From positions 96,057 through 160,056 of the forward strand of contig CAYQMG010000118.1 in assembly GCA_964418585.1 (NCBI GenBank): 64,000 nucleotides of DNA, given 5' to 3'. Below the pieces are notes generated by a model, which saw only the letters and a list, made by a program, of their open reading frames with translations, was not told where the DNA came from and did not search any database. The translations under genes were made by a program, and so were the position numbers. The stretch is from JAJRTE01 sp964418585. GTDB taxonomy: Bacteria; Myxococcota_A; UBA796; JAJRTE01. The number at the start of each line of letters is the position of its first letter. Positions within the stretch are counted from its first letter, which is position 1. Positions 53,584 to 62,506 of the stretch are shown piece after piece.

Positions 53584-54993
53584 ATGCGACGACTGCGTGG
53601 AACGTGGGGGGCGGTGCGGTTGCGAGCGTGGTTCCTCCTGCTGTTCATCCCGGGGCTGATCGCCTCTGCCGGGTCTGCCGAGCCCACGCCGGCGCCGGAT
53701 CCAGGGCCACCTCCCCCGGTCGTGAAATTGCACCTCGAGGGCGGGATTTTCGCCGGCACTGCGGACTACCTGATCGAGAACATCCACAAGGCGGAGCGTG
53801 CCGGGTCACCGGTTCTGATCGAACTGGACACCCCGGGCGGCGCACTGGACGCGACTCGAGACATCGTCAAGGTCTTCCTGGGCGCGGACGTGCCCATCCT
53901 GGTCTGGGTCGGACCGGCCGGGGCTCGAGCCGGGAGTGCGGGCGTATTCATCACCATGGCGTCGCACGTGGCCGCCATGGCGCCGGGCACGAACATCGGC
54001 GCCGCGCACCCGGTGGGCCTGGGCGTGGGCGCCCCGGGAGGCGACGACCGGGACGACGCCAACCGGCAAAGCAAGAACGACCAGGAGGTCATGGCGCAAA
54101 AGGTGGAGAACGACACCCTGGCGTTCATCGAATCCATCGCCAAGCTCCGGCACCGCAACGTGGAATGGGCACTCTCCGCTGTTCGGGACAGCGTGTCCAT
54201 CACCTCGGACACGGCCGTGGAACTCAACGTGGTGGACATGCTCGCCCGCACGCCGGAAGCGTTCCTGGACGCCGTGGATGGACGGACCGTGGAAACAGCG
54301 TCCGGAGAACAGGTGCTACGAACTCGAGGCGCGGCCATTCAGGAAGTGGGGATGAGCCTGCGACAGAAGACGCTGGCTTTCCTCGGCAACCCCAACCTGG
54401 TCTATGTCCTGTTCGTCATCGGAATGCTGGGAATCTACATGGAGATGAGCCATCCGGGCGCAATTGTGCCCGCCGTGGTGGGTGGGGTCGCCATCATTCT
54501 GGCATTGACGGGGCTGAGCGTGTTGCCGTACAACGCCAGTGGGCTGATTTTCCTCATCCTTGCAGGCGTCTGTTTCGTGGCGGAAGCCTATGTGACGAGC
54601 TTCGGACTCCTTTCCGTGGCCGGGGCTGCATCGCTCGTCCTCGGTGCGATCCTTCTGTTTGACGGTCCGGAAAACCTGGGGGAATTCAGCGCACTGGAGG
54701 TTTCGGTGTCTCCATCGGTGTACATCACTGTGGCCGTGTTGAGCCTTGCATTCGTCCTGCCCATCGCCTACCTGGTGGCCCGGTCTCACCTGCGCAAACC
54801 TGTGAGCGGGCGTGAGGGGTTGCGTGGCGAAGAGGGGAAAGCCCTCGAGGAGATCTCGGCGGACCGGGGCCGGGTATTCCTGCACGGGGAGTACTGGGAA
54901 GCCCGTTCGGCAGAGCCCATTCCGGCCGGGCGTGCGGTCATTGTGGATGATATTCATGGTCTCGTGCTCAAGGTAAAGCCCAAACCCGAGTAG
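53584..54993 (+). CDS. NfeD family membrane serine protease (long form)
   Basis: Long-form NfeD/1510-N protein of 469 residues. Signal or first helix (about 11-28); ClpP-like protease domain (about 45-235) with IELDTPGGALDATRDIV, nucleophile Ser118 in GARAGSAGVFI and Lys174 in the QKVENDT stretch as the expected dyad base. Several membrane helices (about 270-420) precede a C-terminal OB-fold NfeD domain (RVFLHGEYWEARSAEPI). In archaea and bacteria this protease partners slipin/stomatin, encoded here 15 bases downstream. ATG 53584 has GGAG upstream; the upstream frame is not needed. Proposed role: membrane microdomain proteolysis and homeostasis. Confidence 0.9.
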   Translation: MRRLRGTWGAVRLRAWFLLLFIPGLIASAGSAEPTPAPDPGPPPPVVKLHLEGGIFAGTADYLIENIHKAERAGSPVLIELDTPGGALDATRDIVKVFLGADVPILVWVGPAGARAGSAGVFITMASHVAAMAPGTNIGAAHPVGLGVGAPGGDDRDDANRQSKNDQEVMAQKVENDTLAFIESIAKLRHRNVEWALSAVRDSVSITSDTAVELNVVDMLARTPEAFLDAVDGRTVETASGEQVLRTRGAAIQEVGMSLRQKTLAFLGNPNLVYVLFVIGMLGIYMEMSHPGAIVPAVVGGVAIILALTGLSVLPYNASGLIFLILAGVCFVAEAYVTSFGLLSVAGAASLVLGAILLFDGPENLGEFSALEVSVSPSVYITVAVLSLAFVLPIAYLVARSHLRKPVSGREGLRGEEGKALEEISADRGRVFLHGEYWEARSAEPIPAGRAVIVDDIHGLVLKVKPKPE

Positions 54994-55008
54994 AAGGAAG
55001 GGGTCGTC

Positions 55009-55764
55009 ATGCCGCTTGAAATTTTCGCAATCGTTGCCGCCGTGGTCATCCTCCTGTCGATGATCAAGGTCGTCCGGGAGTATGAGCGGGCGGTGGTATT
55101 CCGCCTCGGTCGCTTCTCGGGCGTGAAAGGGCCCGGGCTCATCATCCTCATTCCGGTCGTGGACCGGGCCTTGACCGTCAGCCTGCGCACGGTCACGCTC
55201 GACGTGCCTCCTCAGGACGTGATCACCCGTGACAACGTTTCGGTCAAGGTGAGCGCGGTCATCTACTTCCGTGTCATGGATCCGAAGCTGGCCATCATTG
55301 AGGTTGAGAACTACCTGTTTGCAACCTCACAGCTTTCCCAGACCACGCTGCGAAGTGTAACCGGCCAGGCGGAACTGGACGACCTTCTGGCTGAGCGTGA
55401 CAAGATGAACCTCACGATCCAGGAGATTCTGGACAAGCACACTGAACCCTGGGGTATCAAGGTTTCTGCAGTGGAAATCAAGCATATCGATCTGCCTCAG
55501 GAAATGCAGCGTGCCATGGCGCGGCAGGCCGAGGCGGAACGTGAACGGCGTTCCAAGATCATCCTGGCGGACGCCGAGTACCAGGCAGCGGTGAAACTGA
55601 ACGAAGCCGCCTCCATCCTGCAGCAGAATCCTGCGTCGATCCAGCTTCGGTACTTGCAGACCTTGTCCGAGGTGGCCACGGAGAACAATTCCACCACGTT
55701 GTTCCCGATTCCCATGGACATGTTGTCCGCCTTCACGCTCCGCAAGGAGAAGAAAGAGGAGTGA
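55009..55764 (+). CDS. slipin-type SPFH/band 7 membrane protein
   Basis: Stomatin-family scaffold of 251 residues. One N-terminal membrane hairpin or helix (about 4-21) precedes the SPFH domain: REYERAVVFRLGRFSGVKGPG, VTLDVPPQDVITRDNVSVKV and GIKVSAVEIKHIDLPQEMQ. The alpha-helical C-terminus (RQAEAERERRSKIILADAE) drives oligomerisation. Length and sequence resemble bacterial slipin (PH1511) and the known NfeD partner. AGGAAGGGG upstream of ATG 55009. It overlaps the SpoIID-like gene by four bases (GTGA). Forms lipid microdomains. Confidence 0.93.
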   Translation: MPLEIFAIVAAVVILLSMIKVVREYERAVVFRLGRFSGVKGPGLIILIPVVDRALTVSLRTVTLDVPPQDVITRDNVSVKVSAVIYFRVMDPKLAIIEVENYLFATSQLSQTTLRSVTGQAELDDLLAERDKMNLTIQEILDKHTEPWGIKVSAVEIKHIDLPQEMQRAMARQAEAERERRSKIILADAEYQAAVKLNEAASILQQNPASIQLRYLQTLSEVATENNSTTLFPIPMDMLSAFTLRKEKKEE

Positions 55765-56936
55765 CTGGAGCGGTGGTGACCGAGTTGTCTCGTGTTCTGG
55801 GCGGGATGGCCCTGGTGTGCCTGCTGGTCACCGGTCCTGGTGCCGTGGCAGAGGAGCAAGGGTCAGCCATCTTTGTCCGGGTGCTGGTGGCCGAGGCACT
55901 GGATGAAGCGACCGTGTGCGGCCTCGACATGACCGTGCTGGACGCGGATACGCGCCTCCCGCTGGTGAGTGCACCGGAGGACTGTGTCAAGTTGTGGCCG
56001 GGGGAAAAGGGTGTCCGGTACGGCACCGGGGTTGGCGAGACGGAACGGCTGGCCGTGACCACCCCGGCCGTGTTCGTGACGCTGAACGGGCACGAATTCC
56101 GGTCTCCTCTCGAGTTTCGCCTCAAGGACCGGCTGCTCATCGCCATTTCTCACATGGCGCTCGAGCAGTATCTCCCCGGGATCGTGGCCGGAGAGATGCC
56201 CTCGTACTGGCCGATGGAGGCGCTGAAGGCCCAGGCCGTGGTGGCACGGACCTATGCCTGGAACCGCGTCGTCGCGTCCGCAGATGCTCCGTATGACCTG
56301 GTCTCCGATGTGCGTGACCAGGTCTATCCCGGCTCGGACGGAGACAGTGTGCGCGCGGCTCAGGCAGTCAAGGCGACTCGAGGTATCGTCCTCGTCCTGA
56401 ACGGGCAGGTCGCGGACGCCCGTTATCACTCAACGTGTGGCGGGGCCACGGAGCTGCCTTCCAACGTGTGGCCCGGTGCCGGACCCGGGCTTCAGGGGGT
56501 GCGGTGTTCCTACTGCAAGGATTCCCCCTTTGCGAAATGGCATCTCGAGTTGACCGGAGAGCGTCTGGCGCGCGCGCTCAAGCAGGTCGGATTCGATGGA
56601 GATCGCGTGACTCAGATCGACGTGACGCGAAGGAGTCGTTCCGGCCGTGCCCTTCAGGTGAAGGTCTTGGGGGACGAGGACACGGTTACCCTGGATGGAA
56701 ACACCTTTCGGAAGGCCATCGGATACGGGGTGCTGAGGTCCACGCGATTCGTGGTGCGCGAGGAAGCGGGGACGTTCCAGTTCGAGGGGCAGGGATTCGG
56801 TCACGGAGTGGGACTGTGTCAGTGGGGGGCGCGGCGCATGGCGTTGGATGGGCGCAGCGCCGAGGAGATCCTGGACTTCTATTACCCGGGAACGGAGCGG
56901 CGCAGGCTGGTTGTGACCCCGTCCCGGGCCTTCTGA
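55761..56936 (+). CDS. SpoIID/LytB-domain protein
   Basis: Exported protein of 391 residues; after a hydrophobic stretch (MALVCLLVTGPGAVA near residue 16) it is soluble and probably envelope-bound. The SpoIID domain covers about 110-380: ALEQYLPGIVAGEMPSYWPMEALKAQAVVARTYAW is the family core, CGGATEL the substrate cleft and GQGFGHGVGLCQWGARRMA the C-terminal signature. SpoIID is a lytic transglycosylase that cuts denuded glycan; in non-sporulators similar proteins remodel peptidoglycan. The start is uncertain: GTG 55761 overlaps the slipin stop, but GTG 55773, GTG 55776 or ATG 55806 are also possible. A gene of this type often precedes queA in deltaproteobacteria. Confidence 0.85.
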   Translation: MTGAVVTELSRVLGGMALVCLLVTGPGAVAEEQGSAIFVRVLVAEALDEATVCGLDMTVLDADTRLPLVSAPEDCVKLWPGEKGVRYGTGVGETERLAVTTPAVFVTLNGHEFRSPLEFRLKDRLLIAISHMALEQYLPGIVAGEMPSYWPMEALKAQAVVARTYAWNRVVASADAPYDLVSDVRDQVYPGSDGDSVRAAQAVKATRGIVLVLNGQVADARYHSTCGGATELPSNVWPGAGPGLQGVRCSYCKDSPFAKWHLELTGERLARALKQVGFDGDRVTQIDVTRRSRSGRALQVKVLGDEDTVTLDGNTFRKAIGYGVLRSTRFVVREEAGTFQFEGQGFGHGVGLCQWGARRMALDGRSAEEILDFYYPGTERRRLVVTPSRAF

Positions 56937-56944
56937 CCGGACGG

Positions 56945-58108
56945 ATGGGGCACGGAGTGGAATCAGGGAAAGCCGAAGGCAGCATCTTGCTCGAGGGCGT
57001 CGATGCTTCGAAGGAGACCGATCCAGACCTCCTGGTCGCTTCCTACGATTTCGAGTTACCGAAAGAACTCATCGCGCAACACCCTGACCCGGGGCGAGAT
57101 ACGGCACGGCTGATGCATCTGGACCGGGCGCGGGACGCGCTGGGCCACCATCGATTTCAGGACCTGCCCAACCTGCTCCACCCGGGCGACCTGCTGGTGC
57201 TCAACAACACTCGAGTCATCGCGGCTCGAGTTCGCGGGCGCCGAGCCACGGGCGGGCGGGTGGAAGCATTGCTGCTTTCCCGTCTCGAGGGAGCTTCCGA
57301 GGCGGGAGGTGGTGTGATGGAGCGATGGGTGGCGCTTTTGTCGCCCTCATCGCGCCTCAAGGAAGGGGAGCGTCTGGCGTTTCCGGGGGGCATGGTGCTG
57401 ATACCGGAGCGATGGGCGTCCGGCGGGTGGCAGGTTCGAATCGAGAGTCCTGCGCCGGTCCTCGAGCTTCTGGAGGAGGTGGGAGAAACGCCGCTGCCCC
57501 CTTACATCAAGCGGGCGCCGGAGGCGCGGCGGAATCCAGAAGATCGGGAGCGATACCAGACGGTGTATGCGCGAGTGCCCGGTTCTGCAGCGGCCCCCAC
57601 GGCGGGGTTGCATTTCACCCGTGAGCTGCTGAATGCCCTGAAGCGTCGGGGCGTGGCGCATGCATTTCTCACCCTGCACGTGGGTCTGGGCACGTTCAGC
57701 CCGGTGCGGGTGGAGCGTGTGTCCGACCATGTGATGCACACCGAGTGGTATCACGTACCGAAGGAGACCATTGAAGCTGTTGCCGAGGCGCGTGCGAGCG
57801 GGCGTCGTGTGGTGGCGGTGGGCACGACTTCGGTGCGCACGTTGGAGACTGTGGCGGCGCGGCCTGGGGGGTTCCAGTCCATTCCGGACGCGGGCGGTTG
57901 GACCGGTGAGACGGCCGCCTTCATCTATCCCGGCTACCGGTTCCGGGTCGTGGATGCCATGATCACGAATTTCCACGTACCGCGCTCGAGTCTGCTCATG
58001 CTCGTGAGCGCGTTTGCGGGGCGGGAGCGGATTCTGAAGGCGTACGGCGAGGCGGTGGCCCGTGGCTATCGCTTTTTCAGTTACGGCGACGGCATGCTCA
58101 TCACGTGA
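56945..58108 (+). CDS. queA: tRNA preQ1(34) S-adenosylmethionine ribosyltransferase-isomerase QueA
   Basis: Transfers and isomerises the ribosyl of S-adenosylmethionine onto preQ1 in tRNA, giving epoxyqueuosine. 387 residues. Family segments are YDFELPKELIAQHP, LVLNNTRVIAARVRG, PLPPYIKR, RYQTVYA, APTAGLHFT, FLTLHVGLGTFSPVR, VGTTSVRTLET and FIYPGYRF, ending SYGDGMLI. All are intact. An extra N-terminal segment of about 25 residues before YDFEL is unusual and may mean that a later start is used (GTG 56957 is in frame). Ribosome site weak. Eight bases after spoIID, so cotranscribed. Confidence 0.95.
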   Translation: MGHGVESGKAEGSILLEGVDASKETDPDLLVASYDFELPKELIAQHPDPGRDTARLMHLDRARDALGHHRFQDLPNLLHPGDLLVLNNTRVIAARVRGRRATGGRVEALLLSRLEGASEAGGGVMERWVALLSPSSRLKEGERLAFPGGMVLIPERWASGGWQVRIESPAPVLELLEEVGETPLPPYIKRAPEARRNPEDRERYQTVYARVPGSAAAPTAGLHFTRELLNALKRRGVAHAFLTLHVGLGTFSPVRVERVSDHVMHTEWYHVPKETIEAVAEARASGRRVVAVGTTSVRTLETVAARPGGFQSIPDAGGWTGETAAFIYPGYRFRVVDAMITNFHVPRSSLLMLVSAFAGRERILKAYGEAVARGYRFFSYGDGMLIT

Positions 58109-58172
58109 GAGCGGGCACCCATGCCGGGTCCCGGGCTGGCCGGCGCCTGGAGGACGGCATCCTGGAGAAATC

Positions 58173-59294
58173 ATGGAACGGTTGACATTCGAGGTGGTGG
58201 CCTGTGACGAGGGGACCGCGGCTCGTTGCGGCCGGTTGTCGCTTCCCCATGGCCAGGTGGACACCCCTACTTTCATGCCGGTGGGCACGGCGGGTTCTGT
58301 CAAGGCCATGACGCCGGAAGAGTTGGTCGGGATGAACACCCAGATGATCCTGGCCAACACCTACCACCTCTACTTGAGGCCCGGGCACGAGGTCATAGGC
58401 CGCCTGGGAGGCCTGCACCGGTTCATGCACTGGGATCGCCCGATCCTGACCGACTCGGGAGGATTCCAGGCATTCAGCCTCGGGGACCTGTCCCGGATCA
58501 CTGACGACGGAGTTGTGTTCAAGTCGCACCTTGATGGGTCCGCCCATACCTTTACGCCGGAAAAGGTGGTGGACATCCAGGTGGCGCTCGGCGTGGACGT
58601 GGCCATGGTGCTCGACGAATGCGCCCCTTACCCGGCGAAGGAGGCCGAGGTGGCGCGGTCGGTGGCGAGGACCACGGCGTGGGCGGCACGTAGCCTCGAG
58701 GCTCGCGGAGATCATGCCATTGCCCTGTTCGGTATCGTGCAGGGCGGCACACTGGTGGAGCAGCGAATTGCGTCGGCCGATGCCCTGGTGGAGATGCCGT
58801 TCGACGGGTTTGCGATCGGCGGGTTGAGTGTGGGCGAACCCAAGGAACTGATGTGGGCCATGACCGAGGTGACCGTGCCGCGGCTACCCGCAGACAAACC
58901 AAGATACCTGATGGGCGTGGGCACCCCGGAAGATCTGCTCGAGGGCGTGGCGCGAGGCGTGGACATGTTCGACTGTGTGTTGCCCTCCCGGACGGCTCGG
59001 AACGGGTTGCTGTTCACCTCGCGAGGCCGACTGGTCATCAAGCATGCCCGGTTCCAGCGGGACGACCGTCCCCTGGACGAGGCTTGCTCCTGCTATACCT
59101 GCCGGAACTACAGTCGTGCCTACCTGCGGCACCTGTACCAGGCGCGAGAAATACTGGCGGCCCGGCTGAACACGTGGCACAATCTGCATTTCTACCAACA
59201 CCTGATGGCACGGGCCCGGCGCGCGATCGCGTTCGGTCGGTTCGCTGAGTTCAAGCGGGACTTCCAGGAGAGGTTCCAGGCCGGGCCCGATTAG
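58173..59294 (+). CDS. tgt: queuine tRNA-guanine transglycosylase
   Basis: Exchanges guanine-34 of GUN-anticodon tRNAs for preQ1. 373 residues, usual bacterial length. Asp94 in LTDSGGFQAFS accepts protons and Asp267 in VDMFDCVLPSR is the nucleophile. The zinc site is CSCYTC plus a later His. GVQGG-like IVQGGT and GLSVGEP are substrate loops. ATG 58173 has TGGAGAAATC upstream. Part of the queA-tgt-yajC run; QueD is elsewhere in the window. No QueC, QueE, QueF or QueG seen here. Confidence 0.97.
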   Translation: MERLTFEVVACDEGTAARCGRLSLPHGQVDTPTFMPVGTAGSVKAMTPEELVGMNTQMILANTYHLYLRPGHEVIGRLGGLHRFMHWDRPILTDSGGFQAFSLGDLSRITDDGVVFKSHLDGSAHTFTPEKVVDIQVALGVDVAMVLDECAPYPAKEAEVARSVARTTAWAARSLEARGDHAIALFGIVQGGTLVEQRIASADALVEMPFDGFAIGGLSVGEPKELMWAMTEVTVPRLPADKPRYLMGVGTPEDLLEGVARGVDMFDCVLPSRTARNGLLFTSRGRLVIKHARFQRDDRPLDEACSCYTCRNYSRAYLRHLYQAREILAARLNTWHNLHFYQHLMARARRAIAFGRFAEFKRDFQERFQAGPD

Positions 59295-59369
59295 ACTGTT
59301 CGTTCAAGGCAGCAGCCCTGGTCCTTCTCCACCGAGCAGGCCCCGGGCCGCCGTGCAAGGAGTCGTGCA

Positions 59370-59729
59370 ATGAGTTCCTGGATCCTGGCGCTTGCGGAAA
59401 GCAAGGCCCCGGCGCAGCCCCCTTCGTCCTTCATGTCCACGCTCGTGATGATGGGGATTTTGTTTGCCATCATGTACTTCCTGATCATCCGTCCCCAGGC
59501 GAAGCAGAACAAGGAGCGGCGCGCCATGCTGGACGCGCTGAAGAAGGGGGATCACGTGGTCGTTGCCGGAGGCATCCATGCCCGGATCGTGGAGATCGGG
59601 GAGCGTGTCCTGACGGTCGAGATCGCGGACAAGGTGAAGATCAAGGTGAATCGGGACGCAGTCGTGGGTCTGCTCCGGACGGAGACCACGGGCGACACCG
59701 GCACCGGCAAGGGGGCCAGGAAATCGTAG
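59370..59729 (+). CDS. yajC: preprotein translocase subunit YajC
   Basis: Small accessory protein of the SecDF complex, 119 residues. An N-terminal membrane helix (about 22-40, VMMGILFAIMYFLIIRPQ) is followed by the standard RPQxKxxKERRxMLDALKKGDHVV and GGIHARIVEIGE motifs. ATG 59370 has AAGGAG upstream. It stands 75 bases after tgt, as in many Proteobacteria, but the next gene is a glycosyltransferase-like protein rather than secD. Confidence 0.95.
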   Translation: MSSWILALAESKAPAQPPSSFMSTLVMMGILFAIMYFLIIRPQAKQNKERRAMLDALKKGDHVVVAGGIHARIVEIGERVLTVEIADKVKIKVNRDAVVGLLRTETTGDTGTGKGARKS

Positions 59730-59804
59730 CCGAGGCCCCTCCCCGCCGAAGTGGGACCGGGGGGAGAGCGACCGTTACGATTCCGAAGAGCGAGGAGCGG
59801 ACGT

Positions 59805-61772
59805 GTGAGCGGGGCGCGCGCGAGCGGCGGCAGGACCTTGCCGGGGTGGGCCGGAATGCTCGCCCTCGTTCTTGCCCTCATCACGGTGGCACAACAAGCT
59901 GCCTGGGTTGATCAAAACGCCACGCGCTCCCGTGACGACGACGCCCGGCTCTATGCCATGAGCCTGTGCCTGGAACAGGTCCTTCAGGGAACCGCCGACG
60001 GGGGGGTTCGATCGTGTATCCAGCCAACGCCCTATCCCCCTCTCGTGCCCCTGGTCGCCGCCCTCCACTATCGTGTGCTGGGCCGCCACACCCTCGAAAC
60101 AGCCGTCCAAAGCCTGTGGGTCTGGTATGTTCTGCTCGTGCTCGGCCTCTACCTGGGGGTTTCACGGGAAATGGGCGGCCTGGCCGGTCTCGCCGCCGCT
60201 GCTCTCGGACCGGTGGTCGCGAACGTCCACTTCCTTCGCGGTTCCTTCTACGCTGAAATTCCCATGATGGCCCTGGCCGTCGCCGCCGTGGTCTGCCTGG
60301 TGGCGGCTCGAGGCTTTCGCCACCCAGCCTGGTCGTTGGCGCTGGGCATCACCCTGGGATTGGGGCTGCTGGCCAAGTGGACCTTTGCCTTTTTCCTCGG
60401 CCCCCCCATGCTGTTGGCCGTGGCCATGGCAACCCGCCGCGCGGCAGGACGGGGCTGGTCCGGTGGGGTGGTGGCTGCAGGATTCGTCGCGGGCACCGGT
60501 GCGTTCATCGCCTGGACAGCCGGATCCTGGACACAAGCCGCGCTCCTCGCTGGCGCGGGGTGGACCGCCGCGCTCGCCGCACTGGTGACCGCGCTCGTGC
60601 GGATGGAACCTCGAGACCGCAAAACTTCCCTCTGGACCTTGTTCGGACTGGGGCTGTGCCTGCTGGGCGTGACCATCGTGGCCGCTCCCTGGTACGGGGC
60701 CACTCTGCCCGTGCTCCGCAAATTTCTGGGAGCCAACCTCGGCTTCCACTACGACGGGGACGCCCTCCCCTGGACAGCCACCTGGCCTTACTACCCCGCC
60801 GTCCTGTTCACTCGAGCCCTTGGCACGCCTCTGGGGATCCTGCTGATTCTCGGCACAATCCGCACCGCCTTTCCCGGTCGTCCCCGGATCGCCCTCTGGA
60901 GCCTCGTCGCATTCGTGTCCGGGATGGTTCTCCTCTCTCTCAGCCCATATCGCACCTCCCGCTACCTCGCCGCGGGATACGGACTGCTGGTCCCACTCAT
61001 GATCCCGGACCTCCGCCCATGGCCACGGATCCGGACCGCATTCCTCTCCGCCATGCTGGCCATCTCCCTCTTCGTGCAGGTAAGCTGGATTCCTCCTGAC
61101 CCGGCTCGAGCCGGTATCCCCATTCCCTACTGGCTGAACACACCCCCAAGGCGCGAACTGTTTGGAAACGTCCGGGGAGGAATCGCCCAGGCCTGGCACG
61201 ACCTGACGCACCCCCGGTGGCATGTCCAGGTGCTCGCCCCTGCACCGGTGAACGATGTGTCCCCCAACGGGAAGATCCTCCAGTGCATCGAGGCCCATGC
61301 AGGCGCGGGCATGCCCTTCTATGCCCTGGTGTGGGACCCGGATGGACGGGGCAATGCCGACGCACTTCGGATAGACGCCCTTGCAGCCGGGTTCCCCCCT
61401 TCCTCTCGAGCCCGAACCCGGGGAATCCCGGCCACCATCGCGGAATTCCAGCAACAAGTCCGCACCCTCCTGCCCCCAGCCACACGACCGGGAAGCCGAC
61501 TCCCACGAAACCTTTTCGTCATCGTGCTCTCAGATGGTCGAGGCGAAGACGAAATTCGGGCCGAAGCGCGCACCATTCGCCTGCTGCAGCAGGCCGGTTT
61601 CCGACCGGTGCTGAGGGACCGGCTGGACAACCGGGGGAGCCACATCGTGCGGGTCTGGACCCCGGTGTCCCCTGCACCGGCCATCGCCCCTGACATACAC
61701 AGGGGGCCGCCGCCCTCCAATCACCACCCGTCCATGCCCGGAAAAACCTTGGCCCCTGTTCCCGCGCAATGA
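59805..61772 (+). CDS. GT39/GT83-like integral membrane glycosyltransferase
   Basis: Membrane protein of 655 residues, GTG start at 59805 with GAGGAG upstream. About ten to twelve hydrophobic segments occupy residues 10-460; a soluble C-terminal part follows (about 470-640). The first extracytoplasmic loop carries RDDDARLYAMSLCLEQ, like the acidic motif of PMT/ArnT-type glycosyltransferases that use polyprenyl phosphate sugars, and IQPTPYPPLVPLVAALHYRVLG matches PMT-2-like loops. The catalytic role is thus inferred from topology and one acidic motif. No partner genes nearby. It sits where secD would be expected after yajC. Confidence 0.7.
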   Translation: MSGARASGGRTLPGWAGMLALVLALITVAQQAAWVDQNATRSRDDDARLYAMSLCLEQVLQGTADGGVRSCIQPTPYPPLVPLVAALHYRVLGRHTLETAVQSLWVWYVLLVLGLYLGVSREMGGLAGLAAAALGPVVANVHFLRGSFYAEIPMMALAVAAVVCLVAARGFRHPAWSLALGITLGLGLLAKWTFAFFLGPPMLLAVAMATRRAAGRGWSGGVVAAGFVAGTGAFIAWTAGSWTQAALLAGAGWTAALAALVTALVRMEPRDRKTSLWTLFGLGLCLLGVTIVAAPWYGATLPVLRKFLGANLGFHYDGDALPWTATWPYYPAVLFTRALGTPLGILLILGTIRTAFPGRPRIALWSLVAFVSGMVLLSLSPYRTSRYLAAGYGLLVPLMIPDLRPWPRIRTAFLSAMLAISLFVQVSWIPPDPARAGIPIPYWLNTPPRRELFGNVRGGIAQAWHDLTHPRWHVQVLAPAPVNDVSPNGKILQCIEAHAGAGMPFYALVWDPDGRGNADALRIDALAAGFPPSSRARTRGIPATIAEFQQQVRTLLPPATRPGSRLPRNLFVIVLSDGRGEDEIRAEARTIRLLQQAGFRPVLRDRLDNRGSHIVRVWTPVSPAPAIAPDIHRGPPPSNHHPSMPGKTLAPVPAQ

Positions 61773-61906
61773 AACACGGGCTCGAGTCAGACAGCACTCC
61801 CTGCCGGTAGCGCTGGTCCTTGTCCAGCGCATTGCCGACCCTCCCGACGACACGGGTTCCGCCGGCGACAGGCCGCCCCGGGGTACAACGCGCCCAGTTC
61901 CCACGT

Positions 61907-61986
61907 TTCCAACATCCTCTCCGCGGCTCCAACATCCTCTCCGCGCTTCCAACATCCTCTCCGCGCTCCCAACATCCTCTCCGACA
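61907..61986. repeat. four tandem 20-bp repeats
   Basis: Four contiguous units of exactly 20 bases, consensus TTCCAACATCCTCTCCGCGC; the middle AACATCCTCTCCG is unchanged in all four and the last unit diverges at its end. The period is not a multiple of three and there are no spacers. On the minus strand each unit reads GGAGAGGATG. Function unknown. Confidence 0.85.
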
Positions 61987-62313
61987 CTCGACCCACGGCG
62001 CCGCGGATGCCACCGCCCGCGCTCACCTCGACGCGACGCTGACGGAGATTCCACCGAAGTCAGCGTCCTGCGCCGTTGATTCCGGCGCCACCGAGTGACA
62101 CGGGTGGGGCCGACCGCAATCAATCGCCTGCCGACGCCGGCCGATTCTCGTCCGCGCTCATTGTGTCGCTGCCGATACCGGGGCTTGTGGTTCACCGGCA
62201 GCGGAGACGAGGCGTGACCCGGGTGTCGGTTGAGTGGCCCATGTGGACCGTTCCCGACCCGACAGAGAAGGACCAACGCCCCTCGAGGAAGGGTGAAGGC
62301 GCCTGAACTCCGC

Positions 62314-62342
62314 TGGACAGCAACCAGGAAATCTGCTACGAT
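62314..62342 (+). promoter_or_regulatory. sigma70-like promoter of the PP2C gene
   Basis: TGGACA (62314-62319) and TACGAT (62337-62342), 17-base spacer. Leader about 160 bases. Confidence 0.4.
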
Positions 62343-62506
62343 TCTTCCCTGGGGTGACCCGATACCGGGCCTGGAGGGTCTCCTGTGCGCCCCCGTGACG
62401 GCACCGCAGGCGCAGGCAGAATGGAGGCGTTCGGAGAGGCGGAGCCCGGATATTCCCGTCCGCCACCGGGACATCGTACCTGGAAAGTCAGCAGAGTCAC
62501 TGTCAG

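Larger units (their letters stand above)
61773..62506. other. long intergenic region, 734 bp
   Basis: The largest gap in the window. It has a 4 x 20-bp direct repeat (61907-61986) and, near its right end, the PP2C promoter-like pair (62314-62342). The rest shows no protein family, RNA or repeat that I can support; open frames across it contain no recognisable motif. Confidence 0.55.

Noticed and set aside
61907..61986. CRISPR array
   Set aside because: Units are contiguous 20-mers without unique spacers and there are no cas genes.
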